Below are positions 8,074 through 14,788 of a DNA stretch of 45,854 nucleotides, piece after piece. The translations under genes and the position numbers were made by a program. The first letter of the stretch is position 1; every line of letters starts with the position of its first letter. Source of the DNA: Microcaldota archaeon (GTDB lineage Archaea; Micrarchaeota; Micrarchaeia; Burarchaeales; Fermentimicrarchaeaceae); NCBI GenBank assembly GCA_013425405.1, contig JACCLF010000048.1, positions 1 through 45,854 of the forward strand, written 5' to 3'. Under the pieces are notes generated by a model that was not told the DNA's origin, did no database searches, and saw only the letters and a list, made by a program, of their open reading frames with translations.

Positions 8074-9768
8074 TCAAGCCTTGGCACCAGGCTTCTCTTC
8101 AATGTAACTTTCCCGCATCGTCAGCGCACCATACTCTGTGAATACCCTCAGGATGCGGTCCAGCTTACCGCGGGCCAGAGACGGATTTAGATTTTTGAAA
8201 TGCTTGTTGAAAACCTCTTGTATATCATCCTTGCGAACCTCTCCCTTACTCTTTATCTCTTCTCCAACCTCCTCAAGGAACTTCCCCTCATCTGCAGCGC
8301 GTGTTGAAGCAAGATCATAGAAATCCTCATTGCCGAAGGAATACATGCGCATACTCCTGCCCTCACCTACTGGAGTTATCAAAAGCTTGCCATCCTCATT
8401 GATTCTGAATGTCGTGACATTCCCGGCTTTGAAACCCACTTTTTGCGCTATGTTTTTAGGAATCGCTGAGCTAAGCTGCTCTCCGTAGTCGCGGACTCTT
8501 TGCATAATTTTGCTTATACCTGGGTAATCTTCCGCCATTTTCAGCGACATCTTCTCTCCATCGGCAAACCACTCCCCACGCATTCCTGGCTTGAGATGCA
8601 AACTCTTGGACATCGAATTCGGTATCACAATTATATGTGAACTGCCACCTGCTTGAATTATCTTCGTTTGGTCTATAAATGACATATCCTCCGCTCCCAG
8701 CTCAGCCTTCCCACCATGGACCTCTAGGATGAGCTTGTCCGTTTCACCAGTCCAGGTGCAGCACATACCTCTGACAAGCCCGGCGGAGTTGACTATTTTT
8801 GTGGGAATTCCCACACTGTACTCATTATTAATGTTGGAATATCGGAGTTTCACAGTATTTGGCGATGCGCTTTCTGTTGGCTTTAAGGAAAGCTTGCTCT
8901 CGCCTTCAACCGACCACTGCATAACCATGCCTTTTGTAAGTTTCTTCAATCTAACCAGCTCTTTAGGGACTGTTACGTCTAATCCATTCACAAAGCCGAG
9001 TTTCACTGTGCGATGGAAGCTCTCGAGAGGAGTGAGCAGAAGAGAGTTGCCCTCTACAGTCCACTCGCACTGCATGTCCTGCTTCAGCTTCATCGATATC
9101 ATCAACTCCGTTGGAATTGTGACTCCGAATGATGTGCCCAGCTTCAAAACCATAGCTCTGTAGTGCACTCCCTCAAGCGGAGTGAATACAGCGGATTTTC
9201 CCTCAGCAGTCCAAGCTGCCTGTTTGCCGCCCTTCAGCCCCATTGTATCTACAACTTCCTTAGGAAAATTAATAGAAAAGTTGTCAGGATAAGTCTCTTG
9301 AATTTTTACCATCTGAGTGAAGACGCGCGGAGCTGGCTTTTTCAGACTCTCTGTTTCGGCATTCCTCCCCTCTCTTAAGAAGTGCGGGAAGAAAACCTCC
9401 TTGGGCGATTCAGAGAGATTCTGCAGCTGGGTTATGCTTCTTACGAATTCCGGGAGATTCTGCCTGTGCCTTTCTGCCAGCTTCTTATAAATCTCACTTT
9501 TGAATGCTACCTCCCAGCCGTGCATCCTGTATGAAGGGTCAAACCTAGTGGTCCAGACCTTTTCATTAATAACCTCGCTGACCTTCACTTCCTTCAGTCT
9601 TTTTTCTTGTGAAATAACCTCTATGCGGAGCTTGCTCTTCGCACTCTCATTTCCCCCGTCATTCCAGAAGGTGTGCTGCTCCTCCCCCGCATCAATTTTT
9701 TTCACTAGGCGCACCGTTTCTTCTCCAAAAACAGTGTTGACCTTTTTCTGCATGCTTAGATTACTCAT
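8074..9768 (-). CDS. large protein with six tandem AbrB/SpoVT-like repeats
   Basis: I do not recognise this as a named family. After an N-terminal region (1-145) of mixed charge, six repeats of ~45-50 residues follow (about 150-197, 204-247, 253-297, 304-350, 367-411, 421-466). Each has the AbrB swapped-hairpin pattern: beta strand, [IV]P+E[LV], a hydrophobic turn, then 'L..G....W...G..L.L.P'. A helical C-terminal domain (470-564) ends the chain. AbrB domains normally dimerise to bind DNA, so six in one chain could make three internal pseudo-dimers. A TATA-like TTAAATATATAAA at 9770-9782 lies immediately before the ATG, which suggests a leaderless start at the internal ATG 9753. The gene is divergent from tRNA-Ile. 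DNA binding is inferred. Confidence 0.7.
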   Translation of the reverse strand: MSNLSMQKKVNTVFGEETVRLVKKIDAGEEQHTFWNDGGNESAKSKLRIEVISQEKRLKEVKVSEVINEKVWTTRFDPSYRMHGWEVAFKSEIYKKLAERHRQNLPEFVRSITQLQNLSESPKEVFFPHFLREGRNAETESLKKPAPRVFTQMVKIQETYPDNFSINFPKEVVDTMGLKGGKQAAWTAEGKSAVFTPLEGVHYRAMVLKLGTSFGVTIPTELMISMKLKQDMQCEWTVEGNSLLLTPLESFHRTVKLGFVNGLDVTVPKELVRLKKLTKGMVMQWSVEGESKLSLKPTESASPNTVKLRYSNINNEYSVGIPTKIVNSAGLVRGMCCTWTGETDKLILEVHGGKAELGAEDMSFIDQTKIIQAGGSSHIIVIPNSMSKSLHLKPGMRGEWFADGEKMSLKMAEDYPGISKIMQRVRDYGEQLSSAIPKNIAQKVGFKAGNVTTFRINEDGKLLITPVGEGRSMRMYSFGNEDFYDLASTRAADEGKFLEEVGEEIKSKGEVRKDDIQEVFNKHFKNLNPSLARGKLDRILRVFTEYGALTMRESYIEEKPGAKA

Positions 9769-9813
9769 TTTATATATTTAAGCGAGTGGGAAAGCTCTCC
9801 CTAGACATCAATA

Positions 9814-9823
9814 TTTTAAATAC
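9814..9823 (+). promoter_or_regulatory. TATA box for tRNA-Ile
   Basis: TTTTAAATAC lies 26 to 35 bp upstream of the first base of the tRNA, the normal distance for an archaeal TATA box. Confidence 0.6.
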
Positions 9824-9848
9824 AAGCAACAGAAATATACTCCTCAAC

Positions 9849-9949
9849 GGGCCCGTAGCTCAGTTGGTCAGAGCGGCAGTCTTATACGACGCGCTCTTGC
9901 ACAAGTCTAGGAAAGCTGTAGGTCGAGAGTTCAAATCTCTCCGGGCCCA
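9849..9949 (+). tRNA. tRNA-Ile (anticodon UAU) with a 27-nt intron
   Basis: The acceptor arms GGGCCCG/CGGGCCC, a D arm GCTC/GAGC, anticodon stem GCAGT/GCTGT and T arm GAGAG-TTCAAAT-CTCTC fold cleanly, with discriminator A and no encoded CCA. The intron is 9887-9913, between positions 37 and 38. A textbook bulge-helix-bulge is visible: outer anticodon stem, 3-nt bulge AAA (9912-9914), 4-bp helix CTTA/TAGG (9881-9884 with 9908-9911), 3-nt bulge TAC (9885-9887) and inner helix GAC/GTC. Splicing after the second bulge base on each side gives loop CUUAUAA, so the anticodon is UAU, reading AUA. Most archaea instead use a CAU tRNA modified to agmatidine. Rpp21 follows 15 bp later. Confidence 0.88.
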
Positions 9950-9964
9950 TATAATGGTTTTTAG

Positions 9965-10291
9965 ATGAGAAGGGGAAACAAGCCTAATTTTCTTTTGCAG
10001 GTTGTGAGGGAAAGGATAAGCATACTTTTCCAGCTCGCAGAAGAGGAGCTGAAGAGCCATCCTGAGAGGGCTAGGAGGTATGTATCGCTTGCAAGGAAGC
10101 TCGGGATGAAATACAATGTGAGGTTCTCCCCAAAGCTGAAGAGGAGGTTCTGCAAGAGATGCGGAACTCTATGGATTCCCGGCTACAACCTGAAGGTGAG
10201 AGTGAACTCAAGGAAGGGATGTATGGAGTACAGGTGCGAGTGCGGAGCTGTCAGGAATTTTCCGTTGCATCCGAAAGCATTGAGAGAGTAA
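9965..10291 (+). CDS. rnp4: RNase P protein component 4 (Rpp21/Rpr2)
   Basis: Rpp21 is a zinc-ribbon subunit of archaeal RNase P, the enzyme that matures tRNA 5' ends. The 108-residue protein has two N-terminal helices (the Rpp29-binding part) with the family signature RARRYVSLARKLGMKYNV, then a zinc ribbon with CKRCG near residue 62 and CECGA near residue 92, ending in FPLHP. The length fits the family (~105-120). It starts 15 bp after tRNA-Ile, so the two may share a transcript. Confidence 0.9.
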   Translation: MRRGNKPNFLLQVVRERISILFQLAEEELKSHPERARRYVSLARKLGMKYNVRFSPKLKRRFCKRCGTLWIPGYNLKVRVNSRKGCMEYRCECGAVRNFPLHPKALRE

Positions 10292-10327
10292 ACTGAGATA
10301 GGCAACTATATCCTCTAATGACTTGAG

Positions 10328-10490
10328 TTCACTGGAAAGTTACCCCCTCCAAAGGTTTATAAAGCAAAACTTATGAGTATGAACTACGGCTGGGCAAGTC
10401 GAAAGTAACGCCTGCAATTCCGTAATGGAGAGAGATGGTGCAGAAGCGCCGTCAATGAAGCAGGAACTACACGCCATGAAACAGGGGCTG
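10328..10490 (+). mobile_element. internally deleted TnpB-family element (left end joined to right end)
   Basis: Bases 10328-10364 match the left ends of both full copies (TTCACTGGAAAGTTACCCC...GGTTTATAAAG). From about 10392 the sequence matches the right end of copy 2: GAAGTAACGCCTGCAAGTCC-type block, GGAGAGAGATG, then TGAAGCAGGAA. All of the tnpB coding region is gone. The terminal hairpin and GGAGCATGTCACC are decayed (ACGCC...GGGGCTG). This is a MITE-like (PATE-type) derivative. Whether the retained right end still makes a guide RNA is unknown. Confidence 0.75.
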
Positions 10491-10559
10491 AAAAAACACG
10501 TAAATCGTGTAGGATGTACTATATATTTTAACTGACAAACACACTTTGAGGCGAAACCG

Positions 10560-10664
10560 ATGAAAAGTGTCTATAATATACCTGCGGACAGAGTCATAAA
10601 GAACCTGACTGAAGAAGAACCTCATAATGAACTTACGAATTGTGGAAGAAAAATTGCTATCTAG
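10560..10664 (+). pseudogene. degenerate duplicate of the 5' end of rps19e
   Basis: The ATG at 10560 follows GAGGCGAAACCG and reads MKSVYNIPADRVIKNLTEEE before losing all similarity and stopping at 10662-10664. The real S19e, 240 bp downstream, follows GAGGTGAAACATA and reads MKSVYDVPVDRLIKKATEKL. About 12 of the first 17 residues match, with many silent differences, and the leader is shared too. So this is an older or transferred partial copy of the operon's start, about 60-70 bp long. It is unlikely to make a functional protein, though it could act as a decoy leader. Confidence 0.75.
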
Positions 10665-10802
10665 AATTTAGAAAAGGTTTTAGGGAAAGGATGGTGTACC
10701 CACAGGGGAAAAGGAAATGTAGATACAAAATACCCCGCAAACTGGGGCGCTAGATTAATATAGTTTGACTGCCTAATTCTATACCTTCTGAGGTGAAACA
10801 TA

Positions 10803-11222
10803 ATGAAAAGTGTTTACGATGTGCCGGTAGACAGGCTCATAAAGAAAGCTACAGAGAAGCTCAAGGATATTCCAGAGGTGAAGGCGCCCGGCTGGATGGA
10901 ATTTGCCAAGTCCGGTGCGCACCGAGAGAGGCCCCCTGAGCAGGAGGACTTCTGGTATATTCGCTGCGCTTCAATACTGAGGAAGCTATATCTAGATTCG
11001 CCCATAGGGGTGAGCAGGATGAGAAGGGAATACGGAGGAAGGAAGCACAGAGGGGTGAAGCCTGAGAGGTTCAAGAAGGGAAGCGGCTCTGTGGCAAGAG
11101 AAGCTTTGCAGCAGCTTGAGAAGGCCGGCTTCGTGGGGCACACAAAGAAGGGAAGGCACATCACAGGTAAGGGAAAGGCATTTCTTGATTCCGCTGCGTT
11201 GGATGCATCAAAGGTGGGTTAA
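10803..11222 (+). CDS. rps19e: small ribosomal subunit protein eS19
   Basis: An archaeal/eukaryotic-specific 30S protein needed for small-subunit maturation. 139 residues, normal length, with the family blocks YDVPVDRLI, PGWMEFAKSGAHRERPPEQEDFWYIRCASILRKLY split around residues 35-70, GVSRMRREYGGRKHRGVKPE, and a C-terminal GRHITGKGKAFLD. A GAGGTG site precedes the ATG. It is the first gene of the operon S19e-PDCD5-L39e-L31e-eIF6-MetRS beta-like-L18a-prefoldin-FtsY, a gene order known from many archaea. Confidence 0.96.
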   Translation: MKSVYDVPVDRLIKKATEKLKDIPEVKAPGWMEFAKSGAHRERPPEQEDFWYIRCASILRKLYLDSPIGVSRMRREYGGRKHRGVKPERFKKGSGSVAREALQQLEKAGFVGHTKKGRHITGKGKAFLDSAALDASKVG

Positions 11223-11534
11223 TTGGGGGAAGATGAGCTCGAAGGCATGAGGGATAAAGAGCTGAAGGAGAGGCTCTTGAAATACCAGCAGGTTAGGGAG
11301 CTTGAGATGCAGAAGAAGTTTGCATTGAAATATATTGTTGACGCACAAGCGTACGAGAGGCTGATGAATGTGAAAATAGCAAACCCCGCCCTGTACGACC
11401 AAATCGTCACAATGCTTATATACCTTTACCAAAACAAGCAGGTGAAGGGCAAGGTGACAGATGCACAGCTGAAGGCGATTCTTGCAAAGATAACGGCAAG
11501 GAAGGAACCTGAGATAACATTCAGGAAGAAGTGA
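11223..11534 (+). CDS. PDCD5/TFAR19-family DNA-binding protein
   Basis: A small helical protein, universal in archaea and related to human PDCD5, annotated as DNA-binding and often next to eS19. 103 residues, a three-helix core with the family pattern EMQKKFALKYIVDAQAYERL, then RxANPALYDQI-type and a basic tail. The start is TTG at 11223, directly after the S19e stop, with the stretch AAAGGTGGGT upstream serving as ribosome site. Alternative ATG codons downstream would remove the conserved N-terminal acidic segment. Confidence 0.9.
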   Translation: MGEDELEGMRDKELKERLLKYQQVRELEMQKKFALKYIVDAQAYERLMNVKIANPALYDQIVTMLIYLYQNKQVKGKVTDAQLKAILAKITARKEPEITFRKK

Positions 11535-11538
11535 TACT

Positions 11539-11703
11539 ATGGGAAGTATGAAATCAAGCAAAAAGAAAACTGCCCTAGGGGCAGCCCTGAGAAGGAATAA
11601 GAGAGTACCCGTATTCGTCATTGCAAAGACGAACAGGAGGATAAGGACAAACCCCCATGCCCGGAACTGGAGGAGAAGGAAGCTTAAGCTTCATATCAAA
11701 TAG
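11539..11703 (+). CDS. rpl39e: large ribosomal subunit protein eL39
   Basis: A 54-residue basic protein of the exit tunnel region. It shows the complete eL39 pattern: KKTALGAALRRNKRVP, VIAKTNRRIRTNPHAR, NWRRRKLKL. ATG at 11539 lies in GTGATACTATG, 4 bp after the PDCD5 stop; another in-frame ATG three codons on is also possible. The gene is short and easily overlooked. Confidence 0.95.
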   Translation: MGSMKSSKKKTALGAALRRNKRVPVFVIAKTNRRIRTNPHARNWRRRKLKLHIK

Positions 11704-11711
11704 GTGAGCTA

Positions 11712-12041
11712 ATGGTTGAAGAGCTAGAAAGAATATACACTGTGCCGCTCATTGGGGCATACAAGACGGTGAGGGGCAAGAGAACCTCGAGAGCAGTCAA
11801 GATACTCAAATCCTTCCTCGCGAGGCACATGAAAACGCAGGAGGAGAGGGTGAAGGTCAGCGCCGAGGTGAACTCGTTCCTCTGGCAGAGAGGGATGCAG
11901 AGGCCTCCCAGAAGGGTCAAGGTGAAGGTTAAGAGGGATGCAAAAGGGGAGGTTTCAGTAAGCCTTGTGGAGGAGCCCAAGGCAGAGAAACCAGCTGAGA
12001 AACCTGCCGAGAAGCCGAAGCAGGAGGAGAAGAAGGGGTAA
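11712..12041 (+). CDS. rpl31e: large ribosomal subunit protein eL31 with Pro/Lys/Glu-rich tail
   Basis: A 50S protein near the exit tunnel. The core (residues 1-82) has ERIYTVPL, the basic block KTVRGKRTSRAVKILKSFLARHMK around residue 18-40, and the end RPPRRVKVKVKRD. It is followed by a ~25-residue low-complexity tail of EKPAEKPAEKP repeats that is not part of the usual ~85-residue family. A very similar EKPAEKP tract occurs in the FtsY linker of the same operon. Confidence 0.94.
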   Translation: MVEELERIYTVPLIGAYKTVRGKRTSRAVKILKSFLARHMKTQEERVKVSAEVNSFLWQRGMQRPPRRVKVKVKRDAKGEVSVSLVEEPKAEKPAEKPAEKPKQEEKKG

Positions 12042-12045
12042 GTTG

Positions 12046-12711
12046 ATGCATTTTGCGAAGGCAGCCATGGAGGGAAACCCTTTCCTCGGAATCTTTGCAA
12101 AAACCAACGACTCCATAACCCTGCTTCCAAAGAACTCTTCAGAGAAATTCAAAAAAATCTGCTCGGAAGTGCTGAATACACGGGTTGTCACGGCAAGCGT
12201 TTCCAATTCAAACCTCATAGGACTATTCTCCGCGATGAATTCAAATGGGATTGTGCTTCCGGCTTTGGTCTACGAATCCGAGCTGAAGGAGCTCAAAGAG
12301 GCAGGGCTCAATGCAGCGGTTGTTGGCGACAAGAGTTCAGCATTTGGAAATAACATACTGGCGAATGACTCGGCATGCCTCGTCAACCCTGCCATGGGCC
12401 GCAAGAGCTTAAAAAGCATTGCTGACTGCCTTGGCGTGGAGGTTGTGAAGGGGACAGTTGGAGGGTACAAGACAGTGGGAGTATCTGCCGTTGTTACAAA
12501 CAGAGGGATGCTGGCAAAGACGAGCGTGACTGATGAGGAGCTGGTCTCGTTGGAGAGCATTTTCAAGGTGAAGGGTGCCGTGGGCACTGCAAACATGGGC
12601 ATGCCTTTCGTGGGGCTGTGCATGCTTGCAAATAAGCATGGTTTTGTTGCAGGAGAATTAACAAGTGGGTATGAGCTGAACAGAATTGATGAAGCATTCG
12701 GCTTCATATGA
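12046..12711 (+). CDS. eif6: translation initiation factor aIF6
   Basis: aIF6 binds the large subunit and blocks premature joining with the small one. 221 residues, the usual length, with the pentein-fold repeats: EGNPFLGIFAKTND at the start, NSNGIVLP, VGDKSSAFGNNILAND, VNPAMGRKSL, GVSAVVTNRGMLAKTSVTDEE split around residues 135-155, and VGTANMGMPFVG. I start at ATG 12046 (MHFAKAAMEGNPF), which gives the family's usual short leader before EGNP; ATG 12067 is possible. Confidence 0.95.
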   Translation: MHFAKAAMEGNPFLGIFAKTNDSITLLPKNSSEKFKKICSEVLNTRVVTASVSNSNLIGLFSAMNSNGIVLPALVYESELKELKEAGLNAAVVGDKSSAFGNNILANDSACLVNPAMGRKSLKSIADCLGVEVVKGTVGGYKTVGVSAVVTNRGMLAKTSVTDEELVSLESIFKVKGAVGTANMGMPFVGLCMLANKHGFVAGELTSGYELNRIDEAFGFI

Positions 12712-12730
12712 AGGTGATTGAGTTACAATT

Positions 12731-13048
12731 GTGACATTTGACGAGTTCAGGGCTCTGGATTTCAGGGTGGGGCAGGTTGAGAGCGCCGAGAAGGTTTTAA
12801 ATACCGAGAGGCTTGTAAAGATGATTATAAATATAGGAGAGGAGAAAAGACAAGTGATAGCAGGCATAGGCAGCAGCTATACCCCGGAGCAGCTTGTTGG
12901 GAGAAAACTTGTGATTCTGGTAAACCTGGAGCACAAGAAATTCAAGGGTCTCGAATCCGAGGCAATGATACTTGCCGCAGACTGGGAGGGCGGCGTGGCA
13001 GTCATTTTTGTTGGCGATGATGTTCCGGTTGGAACAAGAGTGGTGTAA
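12731..13048 (+). CDS. tRNA-binding OB-fold protein (MetRS beta subunit-like)
   Basis: A 105-residue stand-alone EMAP/Trbp111-type domain, the same fold as the C-terminal appendix of methionyl-tRNA synthetase. Features are FRALDFRVGQVESAEKV, the strand LVKMIINIGEEKRQVIAGI, LVILVNLEHKKFKGLESEAM (around residues 60-80) and the end VGDDVPVGTRV. Archaeal MetRS often carries this domain as a separate dimeric subunit that binds tRNA non-specifically. The start is GTG at 12731. It is inserted between aIF6 and L18a in the operon. Confidence 0.88.
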   Translation: MTFDEFRALDFRVGQVESAEKVLNTERLVKMIINIGEEKRQVIAGIGSSYTPEQLVGRKLVILVNLEHKKFKGLESEAMILAADWEGGVAVIFVGDDVPVGTRVV

Positions 13049-13050
13049 CT

Positions 13051-13227
13051 ATGAAATACTCAATAGATGGTGAGATGCTCCTGAAGGGGCAGAAGAGGAA
13101 GTTTCACAAGGAAGTGGAGGCAGAGAACCAGAAGAGAGCCCTTGAGGCAGTATACATGGCGCTTGGGAGCAACCATAGGATGAGCAGGAAGAATATAACC
13201 ATAGCATCAGTGCAGGAGGTGAAATGA
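13051..13227 (+). CDS. rplX: large ribosomal subunit protein eL18a-like (LX/L20a)
   Basis: A 58-residue archaeal 50S protein. It opens MKYSIDGEMLLKGQKRKFHK and ends with ALGSNHRMSRKNITIASVQEV, the single-domain archaeal version of eukaryotic eL20. The ATG is 2 bp after the preceding stop, and the TGA overlaps the next start as ATGA, so prefoldin is translationally coupled to it. Confidence 0.92.
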   Translation: MKYSIDGEMLLKGQKRKFHKEVEAENQKRALEAVYMALGSNHRMSRKNITIASVQEVK

Positions 13228-13700
13228 TGGCAGGCAAGGACGAAATGGCAAAGATTGCCTATGAGATGCAGCTCTACAGGGAGGAAGCTCAGGTGATTCA
13301 GCAGCAGCTTGCAAACCTGCAGATAAACTACTCCTCAACAGAAGCCGCAGTGCAGACTCTTGAGAACCTCCGCAAGCTAAACAAGGATGACGGCATGCTG
13401 CTCCCAATAGGCTCCGGCGCATACATAAAGTCAAAGGTTGACAACAATGATGTCGCGCTTATAGATATTGGGGCCGGCGTCATCGTGGAGAAGTCTGTCC
13501 CGGAGGCAGTGACATTCCTGAAATCAAAAATGGGTGAAATGGACTCAGTAAAGGACAAGCTCCAGAAGAATTTCATGGACATCTCCAACAGGATGAAATC
13601 GCTGGAGGAGTCTGCAAACAAACTCATGGAGAAGCTGAGAGCAGAAAAGGAGATTAAATCCTACAAGGATGAGGATGTAGAGCATCAGGAGTATAGGTAA
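13224..13700 (+). CDS. pfdA: prefoldin alpha subunit
   Basis: Prefoldin is a hexameric jellyfish-shaped chaperone that captures unfolded proteins and hands them to the thermosome. The 158-residue protein has an N-terminal coiled coil (to ~50), a beta-hairpin centre with GSGAYIKSKV and VALIDIGAGVIVEKS, and a C-terminal coiled coil, as in other alpha subunits. Start ATG 13224 overlaps the L18a stop by 4 bp; a second ATG follows directly. The position just before ftsY is conserved in archaea. Confidence 0.93.
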   Translation: MMAGKDEMAKIAYEMQLYREEAQVIQQQLANLQINYSSTEAAVQTLENLRKLNKDDGMLLPIGSGAYIKSKVDNNDVALIDIGAGVIVEKSVPEAVTFLKSKMGEMDSVKDKLQKNFMDISNRMKSLEESANKLMEKLRAEKEIKSYKDEDVEHQEYR

Positions 13701-13723
13701 AGATAAAAGTAAGGCGCATAGGA

Positions 13724-14788
13724 ATGTTCAACCTTCTAAAGAGCAAACTCTCTTCTTTTGTTAACTCTCTTTCCAAGAAGGTTGAGGAGAAGCCCGAGGA
13801 GCCTGCTCCAAAGCAGGCTGAGGAGAAGCCCAAGTCTGCAGTTGCAGAGAAGAAGCCGGAGAAACCTGCCGAGAAGCCCAGGGAGGAGAAGAAACTGAAG
13901 CTCAGCCTCGAAACCCGTGTGAAAAGCATACTCTCCTCGGAAGTTGAGATACGGGAAAAAGACGTCTCAAACCTGCTTGAAGACCTTGAGCTTTCGCTGC
14001 TGGAGGCTGACGTTGCGTATGATGCTGCTAAGAGCATAACATCCAATATGAGGAGCAAGCTTGTGGGAATGCATGTCAACAAAAATGAGGTTGGCCGGAC
14101 TGCCAATGATGTCGTGAAGGCAACACTTCTTGGGGTCATGGAGAAGGAGAAACCCGATGTTGTTGAGCTCGCACGGAAGAAGACTTCCAATGGCGAGGCA
14201 TTTGTCATACTTTTCCTGGGGCCCAACGGCTCTGGCAAGACTACCACCATCGCAAAGATGGCAAACCTATTCAAAAAGAACAATCTTTCCTGTGTGATTG
14301 CAGCTGCGGATACATGGAGGGCAGCCTCCCAGGAGCAGGCGGAGGTGTGGGCAGGCAGGCTTGGAGTGAAAGTTGTTGGAGGTCAGTACGGATCGGATCC
14401 GACTTCCATAGCATGGAATGCGCTCGCGCATGCAAAAGCAAAAGGAATAAACGTTGTGCTCATAGACACTGCAGGAAGGCAGGAGACCAGTAAAAACTTG
14501 ATGAAGGAGCTTGAGAAAATGAACAGGGTAGTTAAGCCGGATTTAAAGATATACATTGGAGAGGCCCTTACTGGCAACGCCATTGTAGAGCAGGTGAAGG
14601 AATTTGACAAGCTCATAGGTGTGGATGGAGTCATACTCACAAAGGCGGATGTGGATGAGAAAGGAGGAGCTTCTCTCTCTGTCTTCCACTCAACTGGCAA
14701 GCCAATCCTATACCTGGGAGTGGGGCAGGAGCTCGATGATTTGCAGGAGTTCTCATCAGAATTCGTTGTTGAGAATCTCCTAGCTTGA
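13724..14788 (+). CDS. ftsY: SRP receptor FtsY
   Basis: FtsY is the membrane-associated GTPase that docks SRP54 and releases the ribosome to the translocon. 354 residues: a short amphipathic N-terminus (MFNLLKSKLSSFVNSL), an acidic/Pro-rich linker of EKPAEKP-type repeats (20-60), then the NG domain with P-loop GPNGSGKTTT, DTWRAAS, DTAGRQ and TKAD. It lacks the long A domain of bacterial forms. It is the last gene of the operon; its end overlaps by 9 bp the convergent membrane protein. Confidence 0.95.
   Translation: MFNLLKSKLSSFVNSLSKKVEEKPEEPAPKQAEEKPKSAVAEKKPEKPAEKPREEKKLKLSLETRVKSILSSEVEIREKDVSNLLEDLELSLLEADVAYDAAKSITSNMRSKLVGMHVNKNEVGRTANDVVKATLLGVMEKEKPDVVELARKKTSNGEAFVILFLGPNGSGKTTTIAKMANLFKKNNLSCVIAAADTWRAASQEQAEVWAGRLGVKVVGGQYGSDPTSIAWNALAHAKAKGINVVLIDTAGRQETSKNLMKELEKMNRVVKPDLKIYIGEALTGNAIVEQVKEFDKLIGVDGVILTKADVDEKGGASLSVFHSTGKPILYLGVGQELDDLQEFSSEFVVENLLA

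Larger units (their letters stand above)
10292..10802. other. 511-bp gene-poor interval with element remnants and broken rps19e copy
   Basis: This gap between Rpp21 and S19e has no intact gene. It holds a deleted TnpB-family element (10328-10490), a short perfect hairpin ACACG-TAAAT-CGTGT (10496-10510), a degenerate duplicate of the rps19e 5' end (10550-10664), and an unexplained AT-rich stretch (10665-10765). The last includes a basic open frame that ends at a TAG near 10755, with no family I recognise. A TATA-like ATTAATATAG near 10756-10765 may serve the S19e operon. Confidence 0.7.

Noticed and set aside
13654-14283. 209-codon minus-strand frame opposite ftsY
   Set aside because: Shadow of a strongly identified gene; composition is Ser/Phe-rich and has no recognisable motif.
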